DNA of 64,000 nucleotides from Pseudomonadota bacterium (GCA_021846965.1 JAJZWA010000002.1:1-64000); one strand, 5' to 3'. Shown: positions 19,092 through 29,594, counted from the stretch's first letter. Made by a program: numbers and translations. Notes: a model not told the origin generated them from the sequence alone.

Positions 19092-19886
19092 ATGGCCTTG
19101 CTGCTGCTCGATCTCGGCAACACCCGCCTCAAATGGGGCGTGTGCGCCTGCGCGCCCGAGGACGCGCCGACCCCGGCGGCGGCGCATGGGGCCATGCCCC
19201 TGGAGTCCATCGAGACCCTGGCCGAGACCGTGCGCGTGCACGCTGGCGCCGGCCTGCGCGCGGCGGTGGGCTGCGCGGTCGCCGGGGCGGTGGCCACGAT
19301 GCGCGCGGAGGCGCAGCTGGCGCGCCTGGGCTTGCGCTGCCACTGGATCCACTCGCTGCCGCAGCAATGCGGGGTACGCAACGGCTACACCACGCCGAGC
19401 ATGCTGGGTGCCGATCGCTGGGCCGCACTGGTCGGCGCGCGTCGGCGCCATCCAGGCCAGGCCGTGCTGATCATCAGCGTGGGCACGGCGGTGACCATCG
19501 ACTGCCTGGCCGCCGACGGGCGCTTTCTCGGCGGGGTGATCCTGCCGGGTTTCGGGCTCATGCTGCGGGCGCTGGAAATGGGCACCGCGGGCCTGAAGGT
19601 TCCCGAGGGTGAATTGCGCGAATTCCCCAACAACACCAGTGACGCCCTCATGACCGGGGGCGCGCTGGCCATCGCGGGCGCAGCGCGCCAGATGCACGAG
19701 CGCCTGGGGCGGGTGGAACAGCGCACGCCGCTGGTGCTGCTCACCGGCGGCGCCGCGCCCAAGCTGGACCTGGCCCTGGGCCTGGTCCACGAAACCGTCG
19801 AGCACCTGGTGTTCGACGGTCTGCAGGGCATCGCGGCCGAACTCGGCCTGGCTTCGGCGCTGCGCGCGCCGTCCTACAAGACGTAG
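19092..19886 (+). CDS. coaX: Type III pantothenate kinase
   Basis: [52 protein letters not shown]. Confidence 0.93.
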   Translation: MALLLLDLGNTRLKWGVCACAPEDAPTPAAAHGAMPLESIETLAETVRVHAGAGLRAAVGCAVAGAVATMRAEAQLARLGLRCHWIHSLPQQCGVRNGYTTPSMLGADRWAALVGARRRHPGQAVLIISVGTAVTIDCLAADGRFLGGVILPGFGLMLRALEMGTAGLKVPEGELREFPNNTSDALMTGGALAIAGAARQMHERLGRVEQRTPLVLLTGGAAPKLDLALGLVHETVEHLVFDGLQGIAAELGLASALRAPSYKT

Positions 19887-21178
19887 CGCGACAGGTCCTG
19901 GTCGCGCGCGATCTCGCCGAGCTGGCGCTCGACGAAATCCGCGTCGATGCGCAGGGTCTGGGGGCGGCTGCCGTCGGCCTGGAAGGAAACCTCCTCGAGC
20001 AGGCGTTCGAGCACCGTGTGCAGGCGCCGCGCACCGATGTTCTCGGTACGCGCGTTCACCGCATGGGCGATCTCGGCCATGCGCTCGACGCCGTCGGGGG
20101 CGAACTCCAGCTGCACGCCATCGGTGGCCAGCAGCGCTTCGTACTGCTTGACCAGGCTGGCGTCGGTGGCGCCCAGGATGGCCACGAAGTCCTGCACCGA
20201 CAGGCTGTCGAGCTCGACGCGGATCGGGAAGCGACCCTGCAGCTCGGGAATCAGGTCCGAGGGCTTGGACACGTGGAAGGCGCCGCTGGCGATGAACAGC
20301 ACGTGGTCGGTGCGCACCATGCCGTACTTGGTGCTGACCGTGGTGCCCTCGACCAGGGGCAGCAGGTCGCGTTGCACGCCCTGACGCGAGACGTCGGCGC
20401 CGTGGCTGCCGGAGGAGGCGGCGATCTTGTCGATCTCGTCGAGGAACACGATGCCGTGCTGTTCGGCCAGCTGCACCGCGCGCGCCTTCACCTGCTCCTC
20501 GTCCAGCAGGCGTGCGGCCTCCTCCTGCTGCAGCGCGCGCAGCGCCTCGCGCACCTTCATGGCGCGCCGGGTGCTGCGTCCCGCCCCCTGGCCCATGCCG
20601 GCGAACAGGCCCTTGAGCTGCTCGGCCATCTCCTCCATGCCGGGCGGGGTCATGATGTCCACGCTGGGCTGGGCCCTGGCGAGCTCGACCTCGATGTCCG
20701 CATCGTCCAGCTGGCCCTCGCGCAGGCGCTTGCGCAGCACCTGGCGCGTGCCGGAATCGCCCGCCACGCCGGGCAGCAGGGCGTCGAGGATGCGCTCCTC
20801 GGCGGCGTCCTCGGCCTGCGCGCGGTGCGCCTGCATGGCCTGTTCGCGCACCAGTTTCACGGCCACCTCGACCAGGTCGCGCACGATGGTGTCCACGTCG
20901 CGCCCGACGTAGCCGACCTCGGTGAACTTGGTGGCCTCGATCTTCACGAAGGGGGCGTGCGCGAGGCGCGCCAGCCGGCGCGCGATCTCGGTCTTGCCCA
21001 CCCCGGTGGGGCCGATCATCAGGATGTTCTTGGGGGTGATCTCGTGGCGCAGGGGCTCGGCCACCTGCTGGCGCCGCCAGCGGTTGCGCAGGGCCACCGC
21101 CACCGCGCGCTTGGCCTGGGCCTGCCCGACCACGTAGCGGTCGAGTTCGGAGACGATTTCTCGCGGGGTCATTTCCAT
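19874..21178 (-). CDS. hslU: ATP-dependent protease ATPase subunit HslU
   Basis: [51 protein letters not shown], ends DLSRYVL. Confidence 0.97.
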   Translation of the reverse strand: MEMTPREIVSELDRYVVGQAQAKRAVAVALRNRWRRQQVAEPLRHEITPKNILMIGPTGVGKTEIARRLARLAHAPFVKIEATKFTEVGYVGRDVDTIVRDLVEVAVKLVREQAMQAHRAQAEDAAEERILDALLPGVAGDSGTRQVLRKRLREGQLDDADIEVELARAQPSVDIMTPPGMEEMAEQLKGLFAGMGQGAGRSTRRAMKVREALRALQQEEAARLLDEEQVKARAVQLAEQHGIVFLDEIDKIAASSGSHGADVSRQGVQRDLLPLVEGTTVSTKYGMVRTDHVLFIASGAFHVSKPSDLIPELQGRFPIRVELDSLSVQDFVAILGATDASLVKQYEALLATDGVQLEFAPDGVERMAEIAHAVNARTENIGARRLHTVLERLLEEVSFQADGSRPQTLRIDADFVERQLGEIARDQDLSRYVL

Positions 21179-21203
21179 CGCAGTCTCGCGGGGCTGCCGC
21201 GCA

Positions 21204-21740
21204 TCAGTCGAGGGTTTCGATGCGCAGTTCGTGGTTGGTGTAGATGCACAGGTCGGCGGCGATGTGCAGTGAGCGCTCCACCACGTCGCGTGCCGCCAGT
21301 TCGGTGTTCTCCAGCAGCGCGCGCGCGGCGGCCTGTGCGTAGGCCCCGCCGGAGCCGATGGCCAGGATGCCCTGCTCGGGCTCGAGCACGTCGCCATTGC
21401 CGGTGATCACCAGGGAGGCGCTGGCATCGGCCACCGCCAGCATGGCCTCCAGGCGGCGCAGGGCGCGGTCGCTGCGCCAGTCCTTGGCCAGTTCCACCGC
21501 GGCGCGCACCAGCTGGCCGTGGTGCTCCTGCAGCTTGGCCTCGAAGCGCTCGAACAGCGTGAAGGCGTCGGCGGTGCCGCCGGCGAAGCCGGCCAGCACG
21601 CGCCCCTCGTGCAGCTTGCGCACCTTGCGCGCGCTGGCCTTGATGACCACGTTGCCCAGCGTGACCTGGCCGTCGCCGCCCAGGGCCACCTGCGCGCCGC
21701 GGCGTACGCTCAGGATGGTGGTGCCGTGATATTGGTCCAT
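21204..21740 (-). CDS. hslV: ATP-dependent protease subunit HslV
   Basis: [37 protein letters not shown]. Confidence 0.97.
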   Translation of the reverse strand: MDQYHGTTILSVRRGAQVALGGDGQVTLGNVVIKASARKVRKLHEGRVLAGFAGGTADAFTLFERFEAKLQEHHGQLVRAAVELAKDWRSDRALRRLEAMLAVADASASLVITGNGDVLEPEQGILAIGSGGAYAQAAARALLENTELAARDVVERSLHIAADLCIYTNHELRIETLD

Positions 21741-21803
21741 GGATGGAGCATAAGCCTTCGCGCGGCCTTCGGCAGACCGCGGCGCGCATCGCGGCGCGCG
21801 GAC

Positions 21804-23678
21804 TCAGGTCTTGCGCAGCTCGACCTGCGCGACGGAGCTGATGCCGAGAATGGCGAACAGGCCGGCGATCAGCCGGTGGGTGCCTTCGAAGCGCACCGAA
21901 CGCCCGGCGCTGCTTTGGGCCATGACCCAGTTCAGCACGATGCCGGCGCTGGCGAAATCCAGCCGGCGCAGACCGCCGAGGTCGACCAGCACCGCGGAGC
22001 GCCCGGCGACGGCTTCGTCCAGGGGCTGCAGGAAATCCTCGCTGCCGCCGCGGATCTCGCCGTCCAGATGCGCGAGCGCGACACCGTCCATCTCGCTGTT
22101 GGCGAAGCGCGTGGCGATGCGACCGGTGGCTTCGGCGCCGCGCGTTCCAGGGGTCGACGCAGCCGTCTCGGCGGCGTTCAGGCTCACCCGGGCGCGGCTG
22201 GGCTCCCACGAGGGAGGGGAGATCTCGTAGGTCACGCAGTAGTCCAGCGCCGTGGCCTCGTAGGCCTCCTGGGCACCGGCCAGACGCAGGGCTTCCAGGC
22301 GTGCGTTCCACCACGCCGCGTCGCTTTCGCGCTGCATCGCCGGCGAGTTGGCCGCGCAGGCCTCGAGCAGATGGTCCAGCCCCGAGACCTCGACCTCGCA
22401 GCCGCTGGCCGCGTTGAGCACCTTCAGCGCTTCGGCCAGGGCCTGCTGCGCTCCCGGAGCGGCCGAGGTGAGGGCGTTGAAATCCAGGCTGACGCTGGCG
22501 GCGCCGCCGCGCACGAGCAGCAGCAGCGCGCGTGCCTGGGCGCCGTCGAATTCCCCGAGGGCGGCGAAGGCCGCCTGCGCGCCTCCCGACGGAGCCCCTT
22601 GCCCCGCCGCGGCGGGGGCCACGCTGCCCCAGGACGGCGCCGAGGACTGGAATCGGTCGAGGTAGTCCACCACCAGCGCCTCGAAGCGCTGCATGTCGCC
22701 GCTGGCGCGATACAGGTCGAACAGCGCGAGCCAGAATTCATTCTCCAGCTTGCGTTCCGGCGAGCCCGAGATCGCCTCCAGCAGCGCGCGCTCGGCTCCC
22801 TGGTCGTTGCCGTTGGCGAAGTCCATGCAGGCCTGGTCGAACAGCGGACTGGAGGACACGCCTTCCTGCACGTCCACGGCCATCGAACGTGTCGGATCCC
22901 CGGGCTGCGAGCTGCGCAGCCAGGCCGAATCCCCCGAGAGCGGCGACAGCGGGGGCTCGGTGGTGGCCACCGCGCCCAGGCGCGTGGGCGCGAGCTGCGT
23001 GGCATCGATCCGGGTCGCGTCGCCGGAGGCGGGATCGAGGGACCCGTGCCCGAGCGGCCCGGGCATCAGGACCGTGGGCTGCAGGTGGCCGGGCGCCATC
23101 TGGGTGGGCGCCATCTGGGTGTGCGCCATCTGGGTGGGCGCCAGCTGCGTGGGCGCCGGCACGGTGGCCTGCTCGGCCCCGCCGCGCGAGGGCAGGCGGC
23201 TCGGGGTGTCGGTGGCGGCAAAGCCCAGCGGCTGGGTGTTCAGGGGGGCGGTGGCCGGCAGCGGACGGGTCATCGGCGCGGTGGGCGCCAGCGACGGAGC
23301 GTGGTGCCGCGATTCAGCGGTGGAATCCTGCACCATCGCCCGTTCGATCTCGTTGATCTTGCGCAGCGTGGCCTCGCGCTGCGGAGCCTTGGGCGCGCCC
23401 ACGCCGGCGCCGGTGTCGGGCAGGTCGGAGAACACCAGGTCGGGGGCCTCGCCGCTGGCCTGCTGCTTGCGCAGACGCCGCAGCGCGGCAAGCTCGCGCT
23501 TGCGAATGAAGGAGTCGAGCTTGCGTTGTTCCTCGCGCGCGCGCTGGTGCTCCTGCTCCTGCAACTCGCGCAGGGCGTTCTCATGGCGCGTGAGCGCCCA
23601 GTCCTGGGTCGGGTTCTTGACGAACTCCGTGACCCGGCCCCAGAAACTGCGTGGCTTGGGCGCTTGTTCGTCGGCCAT
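21804..23678 (-). CDS. STAS-domain protein with TPR/FimV-like helical segments and PTQ(L/M)A repeat linker
   Basis: C-terminal VLVDLGGLRRLDFASAGIVLNWV...LFAILGISSVAQVEL is STAS-like; between dksA and hslV. Confidence 0.8.
   Translation of the reverse strand: MADEQAPKPRSFWGRVTEFVKNPTQDWALTRHENALRELQEQEHQRAREEQRKLDSFIRKRELAALRRLRKQQASGEAPDLVFSDLPDTGAGVGAPKAPQREATLRKINEIERAMVQDSTAESRHHAPSLAPTAPMTRPLPATAPLNTQPLGFAATDTPSRLPSRGGAEQATVPAPTQLAPTQMAHTQMAPTQMAPGHLQPTVLMPGPLGHGSLDPASGDATRIDATQLAPTRLGAVATTEPPLSPLSGDSAWLRSSQPGDPTRSMAVDVQEGVSSSPLFDQACMDFANGNDQGAERALLEAISGSPERKLENEFWLALFDLYRASGDMQRFEALVVDYLDRFQSSAPSWGSVAPAAAGQGAPSGGAQAAFAALGEFDGAQARALLLLVRGGAASVSLDFNALTSAAPGAQQALAEALKVLNAASGCEVEVSGLDHLLEACAANSPAMQRESDAAWWNARLEALRLAGAQEAYEATALDYCVTYEISPPSWEPSRARVSLNAAETAASTPGTRGAEATGRIATRFANSEMDGVALAHLDGEIRGGSEDFLQPLDEAVAGRSAVLVDLGGLRRLDFASAGIVLNWVMAQSSAGRSVRFEGTHRLIAGLFAILGISSVAQVELRKT
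23091..23157 (-). repeat. 15-bp tandem repeat encoding APTQ(L/M)
   Basis: gggcgccatctgggt x2, gtgcgccatctgggt, gggcgccagctgcgt, gggcgcc. Confidence 0.9.
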
Positions 23679-23707
23679 GGGCGGTGCGGGGGTGGCGCAG
23701 GCGGGGT

Positions 23708-24376
23708 TCAGTCCCCGAACATCTTCTGTTTCATCTCGCGGCGCTGCTGGGCCTCCAGCGACAGCGTGGCCGTGGGCCGCGCCAGCAGGCGCCCGATGCC
23801 GATCGGCTCGCCGGTCTCCTCGCACCAGCCGTACTCGCCGCTGTCGATCAGCGCCAGCGCCTGCTCGACCTTCTTCAGCAGCTTGCGCTCGCGGTCGCGC
23901 GCGCGCAGCTCCAGCGCATGCTCTTCCTCGATGGTCGCGCGGTCGGCGGGATCCGGCACGAGCAGGGTGTCCTCGCGCAGGTGCTCGGTGGTCTCGCCCG
24001 CGCTGCGCAGCAACTCGGCGCGCAGGGTGCCCAGGCGGTGGCGGAAGAACTCGAGCTGCGCCGGGTTCATGTATTCGCTCTCGGGCATCGCGAGCACTTC
24101 GGCATCGCTCAGTTCCTGGGGCGACTTCGACTTCCAGGCGTTGGCCAGCTTGGGGTCGGCGTGGGTCGGTGCGGTGGAGGGGGCGACGGTGCTCATGACG
24201 GTGGCTGCGTTGGACGATGCGGAAGTGCTGCCCGCGGCGGGCTCGGGAAGCGACGCGGCCGGCAGTGTAGCGGTAGCGGATGACGCACGCGCCGCGGCGG
24301 ATCCGGATGGACGGCGCGCCGCGGACGTGCCGCTCGCGCCGGTTGCCGCGGGTGCTGCGCGTGTGCTCTTGGCCAC
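23708..24376 (-). CDS. dksA: RNA polymerase-binding transcription factor DksA (Cys-depleted zinc-finger variant)
   Basis: DPADRATIEEEHALELRARDRERKLLKKVEQALALIDSGEYGWCEETGEPIGIGRLLARPTATLSLEAQQRREMKQKMFGD. Confidence 0.93.
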   Translation of the reverse strand: MAKSTRAAPAATGASGTSAARRPSGSAAARASSATATLPAASLPEPAAGSTSASSNAATVMSTVAPSTAPTHADPKLANAWKSKSPQELSDAEVLAMPESEYMNPAQLEFFRHRLGTLRAELLRSAGETTEHLREDTLLVPDPADRATIEEEHALELRARDRERKLLKKVEQALALIDSGEYGWCEETGEPIGIGRLLARPTATLSLEAQQRREMKQKMFGD

Positions 24377-24633
24377 GATTCATCCCCCTGTGGTCTTTGT
24401 AGCACCTGAGGCCTTGCCTGCCGCAGGCGGCTGTTGCTCGAATGCAACCCGGAGCGTGATTCCAGCGTCAGGCGGCCAGACCCTCCCGGGGTCGCGCCGC
24501 CCCGGCATGCCCGGCGCGAAGACCAAAAACCGGCGGATTATAGGCGCAGCCGGCGCCAAGCCCGCTTCGCCTCATCCGCGCCTGCGCTTCGCGCGTGTTT
24601 CGCGCCCCGACGGCGGCCGACCGCCGCCGCTGC

Positions 24634-25728
24634 TCAGGCCGCCAGGGACTGGCGCAGGCCCTGTTCGATGATGTCGCGGGGCAGGTCGATGCCGATGAAC
24701 ACGATGCGGCTCTCGCGCGTCTCCTGCGGGCCCCAGGCGGCCGCCAGGTCGCTGCCCATGAGCTGGTGCACTCCCTGGAACACCACCTTGCGGTCGATGC
24801 CCCGCATGTTCAGCACGCCCTTGTAGCGCAGCATGCGCGGCCCGTAGATCTGCACGATGGTGCCGAGGAATTCCTCCAGCTTGGCTGGCTCGAAGGGCTG
24901 GCTGGCGCGAAACACGAAGGACTTGACGTCGTCGTCGTGGTGGTGATGGTGCGCGCACTCGGGGCCGTGCTCATGGTCCTCGGCGCAGGCGTGGCCGTGC
25001 TCGTGATCATGCTCGTGCGCATGATCGTGGCCGTGGTGGTGCTCGTGGTCGTGCGCGTGCTCCTCCTCGCGCAGGAACTCGGGGTCGATCTCCAGGCGCG
25101 CGTTGAGGTTGAAGCCGCGCAGGTCCAGCACCTCCTTCAGCGGCACCTCGCCGAAATGCACCAGCTTCTGCGGAGCGCGCGGATTCATGCGCCGCAGGCG
25201 CTGCTGCAGGTCGGCCAGCGCGGCGGCGTCGACCAGGTCGGACTTGGAGATGAAGATGCGGTCGGCGAAACCGACCTGGCGCTGGGCTTCCAGGCGGTGG
25301 TCCAGCTGCTGCTGCGCGTGCACGGCGTCCACCAGGGTGACGATGGAGTCCAGCAGGTACTGGCTGGCCACGTCGTCGTCCATGAAGAAGGTCTGCGCCA
25401 CGGGGCCGGGGTCGGCCACGCCGGTGGTCTCGATGATCACGCGGTCGAACATCAGCTCGCCGCGACGCCGGCGCTGGGCCAGGTCGCTGAGGGTGGCGCG
25501 CAGGTCGTCGCGGATGGTGCAGCAGATGCAGCCGTTGGACATCTGCACGATCTGCTCCTCGCGCTCCTGCACGAGGATCTCGTTGTCGATGTTCTCCTCG
25601 CCGAACTCGTTCTCGATCACCGCGATGCGCGAGCCGTGCGCCTCGCCGAGCACGCGCTTGAGCAGCGTGGTCTTGCCGCTGCCGAGAAAGCCGGTGAGGA
25701 TGGTGGCGGGAATGAGTGCGGACGACAT
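24634..25728 (-). CDS. COG0523/CobW-type GTPase (putative metal chaperone) with His-rich segment
   Basis: TILTGFLGSGKTTLLKRVLGE, CICCTIRDDL, HDHEHHHGHDHAHEHDHEHGHACAEDHEHGPECAHHHHHDDD. Confidence 0.93.
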   Translation of the reverse strand: MSSALIPATILTGFLGSGKTTLLKRVLGEAHGSRIAVIENEFGEENIDNEILVQEREEQIVQMSNGCICCTIRDDLRATLSDLAQRRRRGELMFDRVIIETTGVADPGPVAQTFFMDDDVASQYLLDSIVTLVDAVHAQQQLDHRLEAQRQVGFADRIFISKSDLVDAAALADLQQRLRRMNPRAPQKLVHFGEVPLKEVLDLRGFNLNARLEIDPEFLREEEHAHDHEHHHGHDHAHEHDHEHGHACAEDHEHGPECAHHHHHDDDVKSFVFRASQPFEPAKLEEFLGTIVQIYGPRMLRYKGVLNMRGIDRKVVFQGVHQLMGSDLAAAWGPQETRESRIVFIGIDLPRDIIEQGLRQSLAA

Positions 25729-25833
25729 GGCGGGATGGGCTGGCGAGGGGATGGCGGACGGTGTGCCGCGGCCCGGCCGCGGCATCGGGCGCGGCTGCGC
25801 GCGCCCACCCGGCAGTGTAAGCCGCCGCGCGCT

Positions 25834-27015
25834 TCAGCGTGCGCGGAGCAAAAGCCCCTTGAGGTACTCCCCCTCCGGAAAGCTCAGCAGCAAGGGGTGG
25901 TCGGGCGCGGCACCGACGCGCTGCACGATGTCGGCGTCGCGCCCGGCGTCCACGGCGGCGCCCGCCACCACGCTCTGGAACAGTGCGGCGTCGATGCCTC
26001 CGGAGCAGGAGAAGGTGAACAGCCAGCCCCCCGGACGCAGCAGTCCCAGCGCGAGTCGGTTGATGTCCTTGTAGGCGCGGGTCGCGCGCGGCGCCTGCGC
26101 CACCGTGGGGGCCAGCTTCGGCGGGTCGAGCACGATGGCGTCGAAGCGCTCGCCGGCTTCGCGCAGCTCGCGCAGCAGGCGCCCGACGTCGGCCTCGCGC
26201 ACCTTGCTGCGCGCATCGTCGAAGCCGTTGTCGCGCAGGTGCTCGGCGGCCAGTTCCAGCGCCGGGCCGGAGGAGTCGACGGTGATCACCTCGGAAGCGC
26301 CTCCGGCCAGCGCCGCCAGCGAGAATCCGCCCGTGTATCCGTAGCAGTTCAGCACCCGGCGCAGCCCGCGCTCGCGCACGAGTTCGCGAAAGCGCAGCCG
26401 GTTGTCGCGCTGGTCGAGGTAAAAGCCGGTCTTGTGCCCGGTGGCCACGTCCACGTGCAGGCGCATGCCGTGTTCCTCGATGTCCACGCGGGTGGCGCCG
26501 TCGCCGTGCAGCCAGCCGCTGCGCTCGGGCAGACCCTCGCGCTCGCGCACGCCCACGTCGGAGCGTTCGTGGATGCGCAGCCCGGGAAGGCAGGCACGCA
26601 CGGCCTGCAGCAGGGTTTCGCGCCAGCGCTCGGCGCCGGCGCTGAGCAGTTGCACCACGGCGATGTCGGCGAAGCGGTCGACGACCAGGCCGGGCAGGCC
26701 GTCGGCCTCGCCCCAGACCAGTCGCGCCGCGCGCAGGTCGATGCCGAGTTCGCGGCGGCGCTCGATCGAGGCGCGCACCCGCTGGTGCAGGAAGTCGGCG
26801 TCGATGCGTTGCGCCGGATCGAAACTCCACATGCGCAGGCGGATCTGCGAGGCCGGGCTGTAGGCGGCCCAGCCGAGCACCTGGCCCTCGTGGGACTCCA
26901 CGCGCACGGTCTCCCCGCTGTCGGCGCCGCCGCGCGCGATGGCCCCGGCGAAGATCCAGGGGTGGCGGCGCAGCACGGCGCGTTCCTTGCCGGGGAGCAG
27001 GCGGATGACTTTCAC
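25834..27015 (-). CDS. Class I SAM-dependent rRNA methyltransferase (RlmI-like; GTG start)
   Basis: KVIRLLPGKERAVLRRHPWIFAGAI (PUA-like), FYLDQRDNRLRFRELV, LNCYGYTGGFSLAALAGGA, IVLDPPKLAP. Confidence 0.9.
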   Translation of the reverse strand: MKVIRLLPGKERAVLRRHPWIFAGAIARGGADSGETVRVESHEGQVLGWAAYSPASQIRLRMWSFDPAQRIDADFLHQRVRASIERRRELGIDLRAARLVWGEADGLPGLVVDRFADIAVVQLLSAGAERWRETLLQAVRACLPGLRIHERSDVGVREREGLPERSGWLHGDGATRVDIEEHGMRLHVDVATGHKTGFYLDQRDNRLRFRELVRERGLRRVLNCYGYTGGFSLAALAGGASEVITVDSSGPALELAAEHLRDNGFDDARSKVREADVGRLLRELREAGERFDAIVLDPPKLAPTVAQAPRATRAYKDINRLALGLLRPGGWLFTFSCSGGIDAALFQSVVAGAAVDAGRDADIVQRVGAAPDHPLLLSFPEGEYLKGLLLRAR

Positions 27016-27032
27016 GGGATGGAGAGCTCGCT

Positions 27033-28025
27033 TCAGCGCGGCTTGCGCGCGCGGGGGTGGGCCTGGTCGTAGACCTTGGCCAGATGCTGGAAGTCCAGCC
27101 GGGTATAGACCTGGGTGCTGGCGATGCTCGCGTGGCCCAGCAGCTCCTGCACGCCGCGCAGGTCGCCGCTGGACTGCAGCAGGTGCGAGGCGAAGGAGTG
27201 CCGCAGCATGTGCGGGTGCACCGCCACCGGCAGGCCGGCCTCCAGCGCGCGCCGGCGCAATTCCTCGCGCACCCGCTGGGCCGTGATGCGCGCGCCGCGC
27301 GGGCCCAGGAACAGCGCCGCGCGGTCGCCCGCTGCGGCCCGCGCAGGTGGCTCGCCGCGCAGCCGCAGCCATTCGCGCAGCGCCCGCATGGCCTGCTCGC
27401 CCACCGGGACGCTGCGACGCTTGCCGCCCTTGCCCAGCACATGCGCCTCGGCGCCGTCCCAGTCGATCCAGCCCTGCGAGACATGCTCGGCGCCGCGCAC
27501 GGGGCGCAGGTCCAGCCCCACCAGCTCGGACACGCGCAGGCCGCTGGAGTAGAGCAGCTCGGCCAGCGCATGCGCGCGCGCGCTGGCGCGCGGGTCCTCG
27601 CCCGCGGCGCCGCCGGCGGCCAGCGCCACCGCGTGCTCCACGCTCAGCGCCTTGGGCAGCGGTCGCTGCGCGCGCGGAGCGCGAAGCTCGCGCGCGGGAT
27701 CGGTGCGCAGCAGGCCCTCGCTGCCCATCCAGCGCAGCAGGCCGCGCCAGGCCGACAGCCGCGCGGCGATCGCGCGCGGGCTCATGCCCTGTGCGTGCAG
27801 CGCGGCCGCCCAGCCGCGCAAGTGCCGCGGCTGCAGGGCCTCGGCATCCACGCCGGCCTGCGCGGCACGCAGGCAAAGGTCGCGCAGATCGCGGCGGTAG
27901 TTGACCAGGGTGCGCGGTGCCAGGCGCCGCACCTGCTCCAGGCGTTGCAGATGCTGCTCGCAGGCCTGCGCCAGGCGCGGCGGCAGGGCCGCGGCGTCGG
28001 GAACGGCGGGCCGCGGCGCCGACAT
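27033..28025 (-). CDS. xerC: Tyrosine recombinase XerC
   Basis: LYSSGLRVSELVGLDL, HMLRHSFASHLLQSSGDLRGVQELLGHASIASTQVYT. Confidence 0.93.
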   Translation of the reverse strand: MSAPRPAVPDAAALPPRLAQACEQHLQRLEQVRRLAPRTLVNYRRDLRDLCLRAAQAGVDAEALQPRHLRGWAAALHAQGMSPRAIAARLSAWRGLLRWMGSEGLLRTDPARELRAPRAQRPLPKALSVEHAVALAAGGAAGEDPRASARAHALAELLYSSGLRVSELVGLDLRPVRGAEHVSQGWIDWDGAEAHVLGKGGKRRSVPVGEQAMRALREWLRLRGEPPARAAAGDRAALFLGPRGARITAQRVREELRRRALEAGLPVAVHPHMLRHSFASHLLQSSGDLRGVQELLGHASIASTQVYTRLDFQHLAKVYDQAHPRARKPR

Positions 28026-28028
28026 GGT

Positions 28029-28691
28029 TCAGGCCTGGGGCCGCAGGCGCAGCAGCGCGGACGAGGCGACCTCGCCCAGGCGGGCGAGGAATTCGGTGCC
28101 CATGTCGGCGGTGAAACGATCCGACTGCTGCGAACCCAGCACGAGCAGCCCGAAGGCGGCCGATTGCGCATGCTCGCGCAGGGCCACCATGGCCAGCGAC
28201 TGCGGTGGCGCCGCCAGCCAGCGCGCGGCCTCGAAGCCGGCGTTGGCGCCGCAGTAGGGCTGGCTCAGGCTGCTGGCCAGCACGGGAATGTCCTCACCCA
28301 CCGGAGCTGCCTCCGGCAGCGCGGCGAATTCGGGGCGCAGGCCCCACAGGCGCAAGGCGGCCAGGGGCATGTCGAAGCGCTGGCGCAGCTCGTCCACGAC
28401 GCAGCGCGCCAGCGCGGCGTCCTGCGTCTGCTGCAGCAGCGCGCGTGCCCAGCCCAGCAGGCGGCCCGACAGTGCCTCGTTGTCCGCGGCATTGCGCATG
28501 AGTTCGGCCAGGCGGTGCTCCAGCGCGCGCATCTTGTCGCGCAGCATTTCCATCTGGCGCTCCTGCAGCGACACCGCACGGTTGCCGTGGGGGCTGGCCA
28601 GTTGCACCGTCGCCAGCAGCTCGGCGTGGCGTTCGAAAAAGTCGGGGTGCTCGGCCAGGTAGGCGGCGAGGTCCTGTTCGCTGAGTTCCAT
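28029..28691 (-). CDS. DUF484 family protein
   Basis: AAYLAEHPDFFERHAELLATVQLASPHGNRAVSLQERQMEMLRDKMRALEHRLAELM; between xerC and dapF. Confidence 0.92.
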   Translation of the reverse strand: MELSEQDLAAYLAEHPDFFERHAELLATVQLASPHGNRAVSLQERQMEMLRDKMRALEHRLAELMRNAADNEALSGRLLGWARALLQQTQDAALARCVVDELRQRFDMPLAALRLWGLRPEFAALPEAAPVGEDIPVLASSLSQPYCGANAGFEAARWLAAPPQSLAMVALREHAQSAAFGLLVLGSQQSDRFTADMGTEFLARLGEVASSALLRLRPQA

Positions 28692-28712
28692 CGGGGTCCT
28701 TCCAGTCAAGAT

Positions 28713-29594
28713 TCAAGCCGGCGCCAGCGGCGCAGGCAGTGCATCCAGGTCGATGCTGGCGTCGAACACATGCACCGCCGGGCCGCTCATGAACACCGGC
28801 CGGCCCGGGCCTTCCCAGGCGATGCCCAGCTCGCCTCCGCGAGCCTGCATGCGCACGGGGCTGCGCAACCAGCCGTGGCGAATGCCCGCCACCGCCGCCG
28901 CGCAGGCGCCGGTGCCGCAGGCCAGGGTCTCGCCGGCGCCGCGTTCCCAGACCCGCAGGCGCGCATGGTGTTCGTCCAGCACCTGCAGGAAGCCGGCGTT
29001 GACGCGCTGGGCGAAGCGCGGGTGGTGCTCCAGGCGCGGGCCCAGGACCCCCACCGGCGCGAGGTCGACGTCATCGACCCGCTGCACCGCATGGGGATTG
29101 CCCATGGAGACCACGCTCAGACGCAGCAGGGTGTCGTCCAGCGGCAGCTCCCAGCGCGGCAGGTCGCCCTCGGAGGTCGCGCGCAGCCCGGAGGCATCGA
29201 AGGGAATCTCGGCCGGCTCGAAGCGCGGCGGTCCCATGTCCACGCGCACCTCGCCGTCGTCGCCCATGGCGGGCTCGATGATGCCCGAGCGCGTGAGCAC
29301 GCGTACCGCGCGCTTGCTGGTCAGCCCCCGCCGGCGCACGAAGGCGACGAAGCAGCGCGCCCCGTTGCCGCACTGCTCGACCTCGCCGCCGTCGGCGTTG
29401 AAGATGCGGTAGCGGAAGTCCACGTCGGCGCCGGGCGCCGGCTCCACGACCAGGATCTGGTCCGCGCCGACCCCGAAATGGCGGTCGGCGAGCAGGCGCA
29501 ACTGCTGCGGCTGCAGCGTGAAGGGCTCACGGGTGGCGTCGATGACCACGAAGTCATTGCCGGCGCCGTGCATCTTGGCGAAATGCAGGACCAT
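28713..29594 (-). CDS. dapF: Diaminopimelate epimerase
   Basis: [45 protein letters not shown]. Confidence 0.97.
   Translation of the reverse strand: MVLHFAKMHGAGNDFVVIDATREPFTLQPQQLRLLADRHFGVGADQILVVEPAPGADVDFRYRIFNADGGEVEQCGNGARCFVAFVRRRGLTSKRAVRVLTRSGIIEPAMGDDGEVRVDMGPPRFEPAEIPFDASGLRATSEGDLPRWELPLDDTLLRLSVVSMGNPHAVQRVDDVDLAPVGVLGPRLEHHPRFAQRVNAGFLQVLDEHHARLRVWERGAGETLACGTGACAAAVAGIRHGWLRSPVRMQARGGELGIAWEGPGRPVFMSGPAVHVFDASIDLDALPAPLAPA

Noticed and set aside
24928-25068. Repetitive His-codon tract considered as a DNA repeat or satellite
   Set aside because: It is the coding sequence of the metal-binding His-rich segment of the COG0523 GTPase; codon usage varies and there is no fixed repeat unit.
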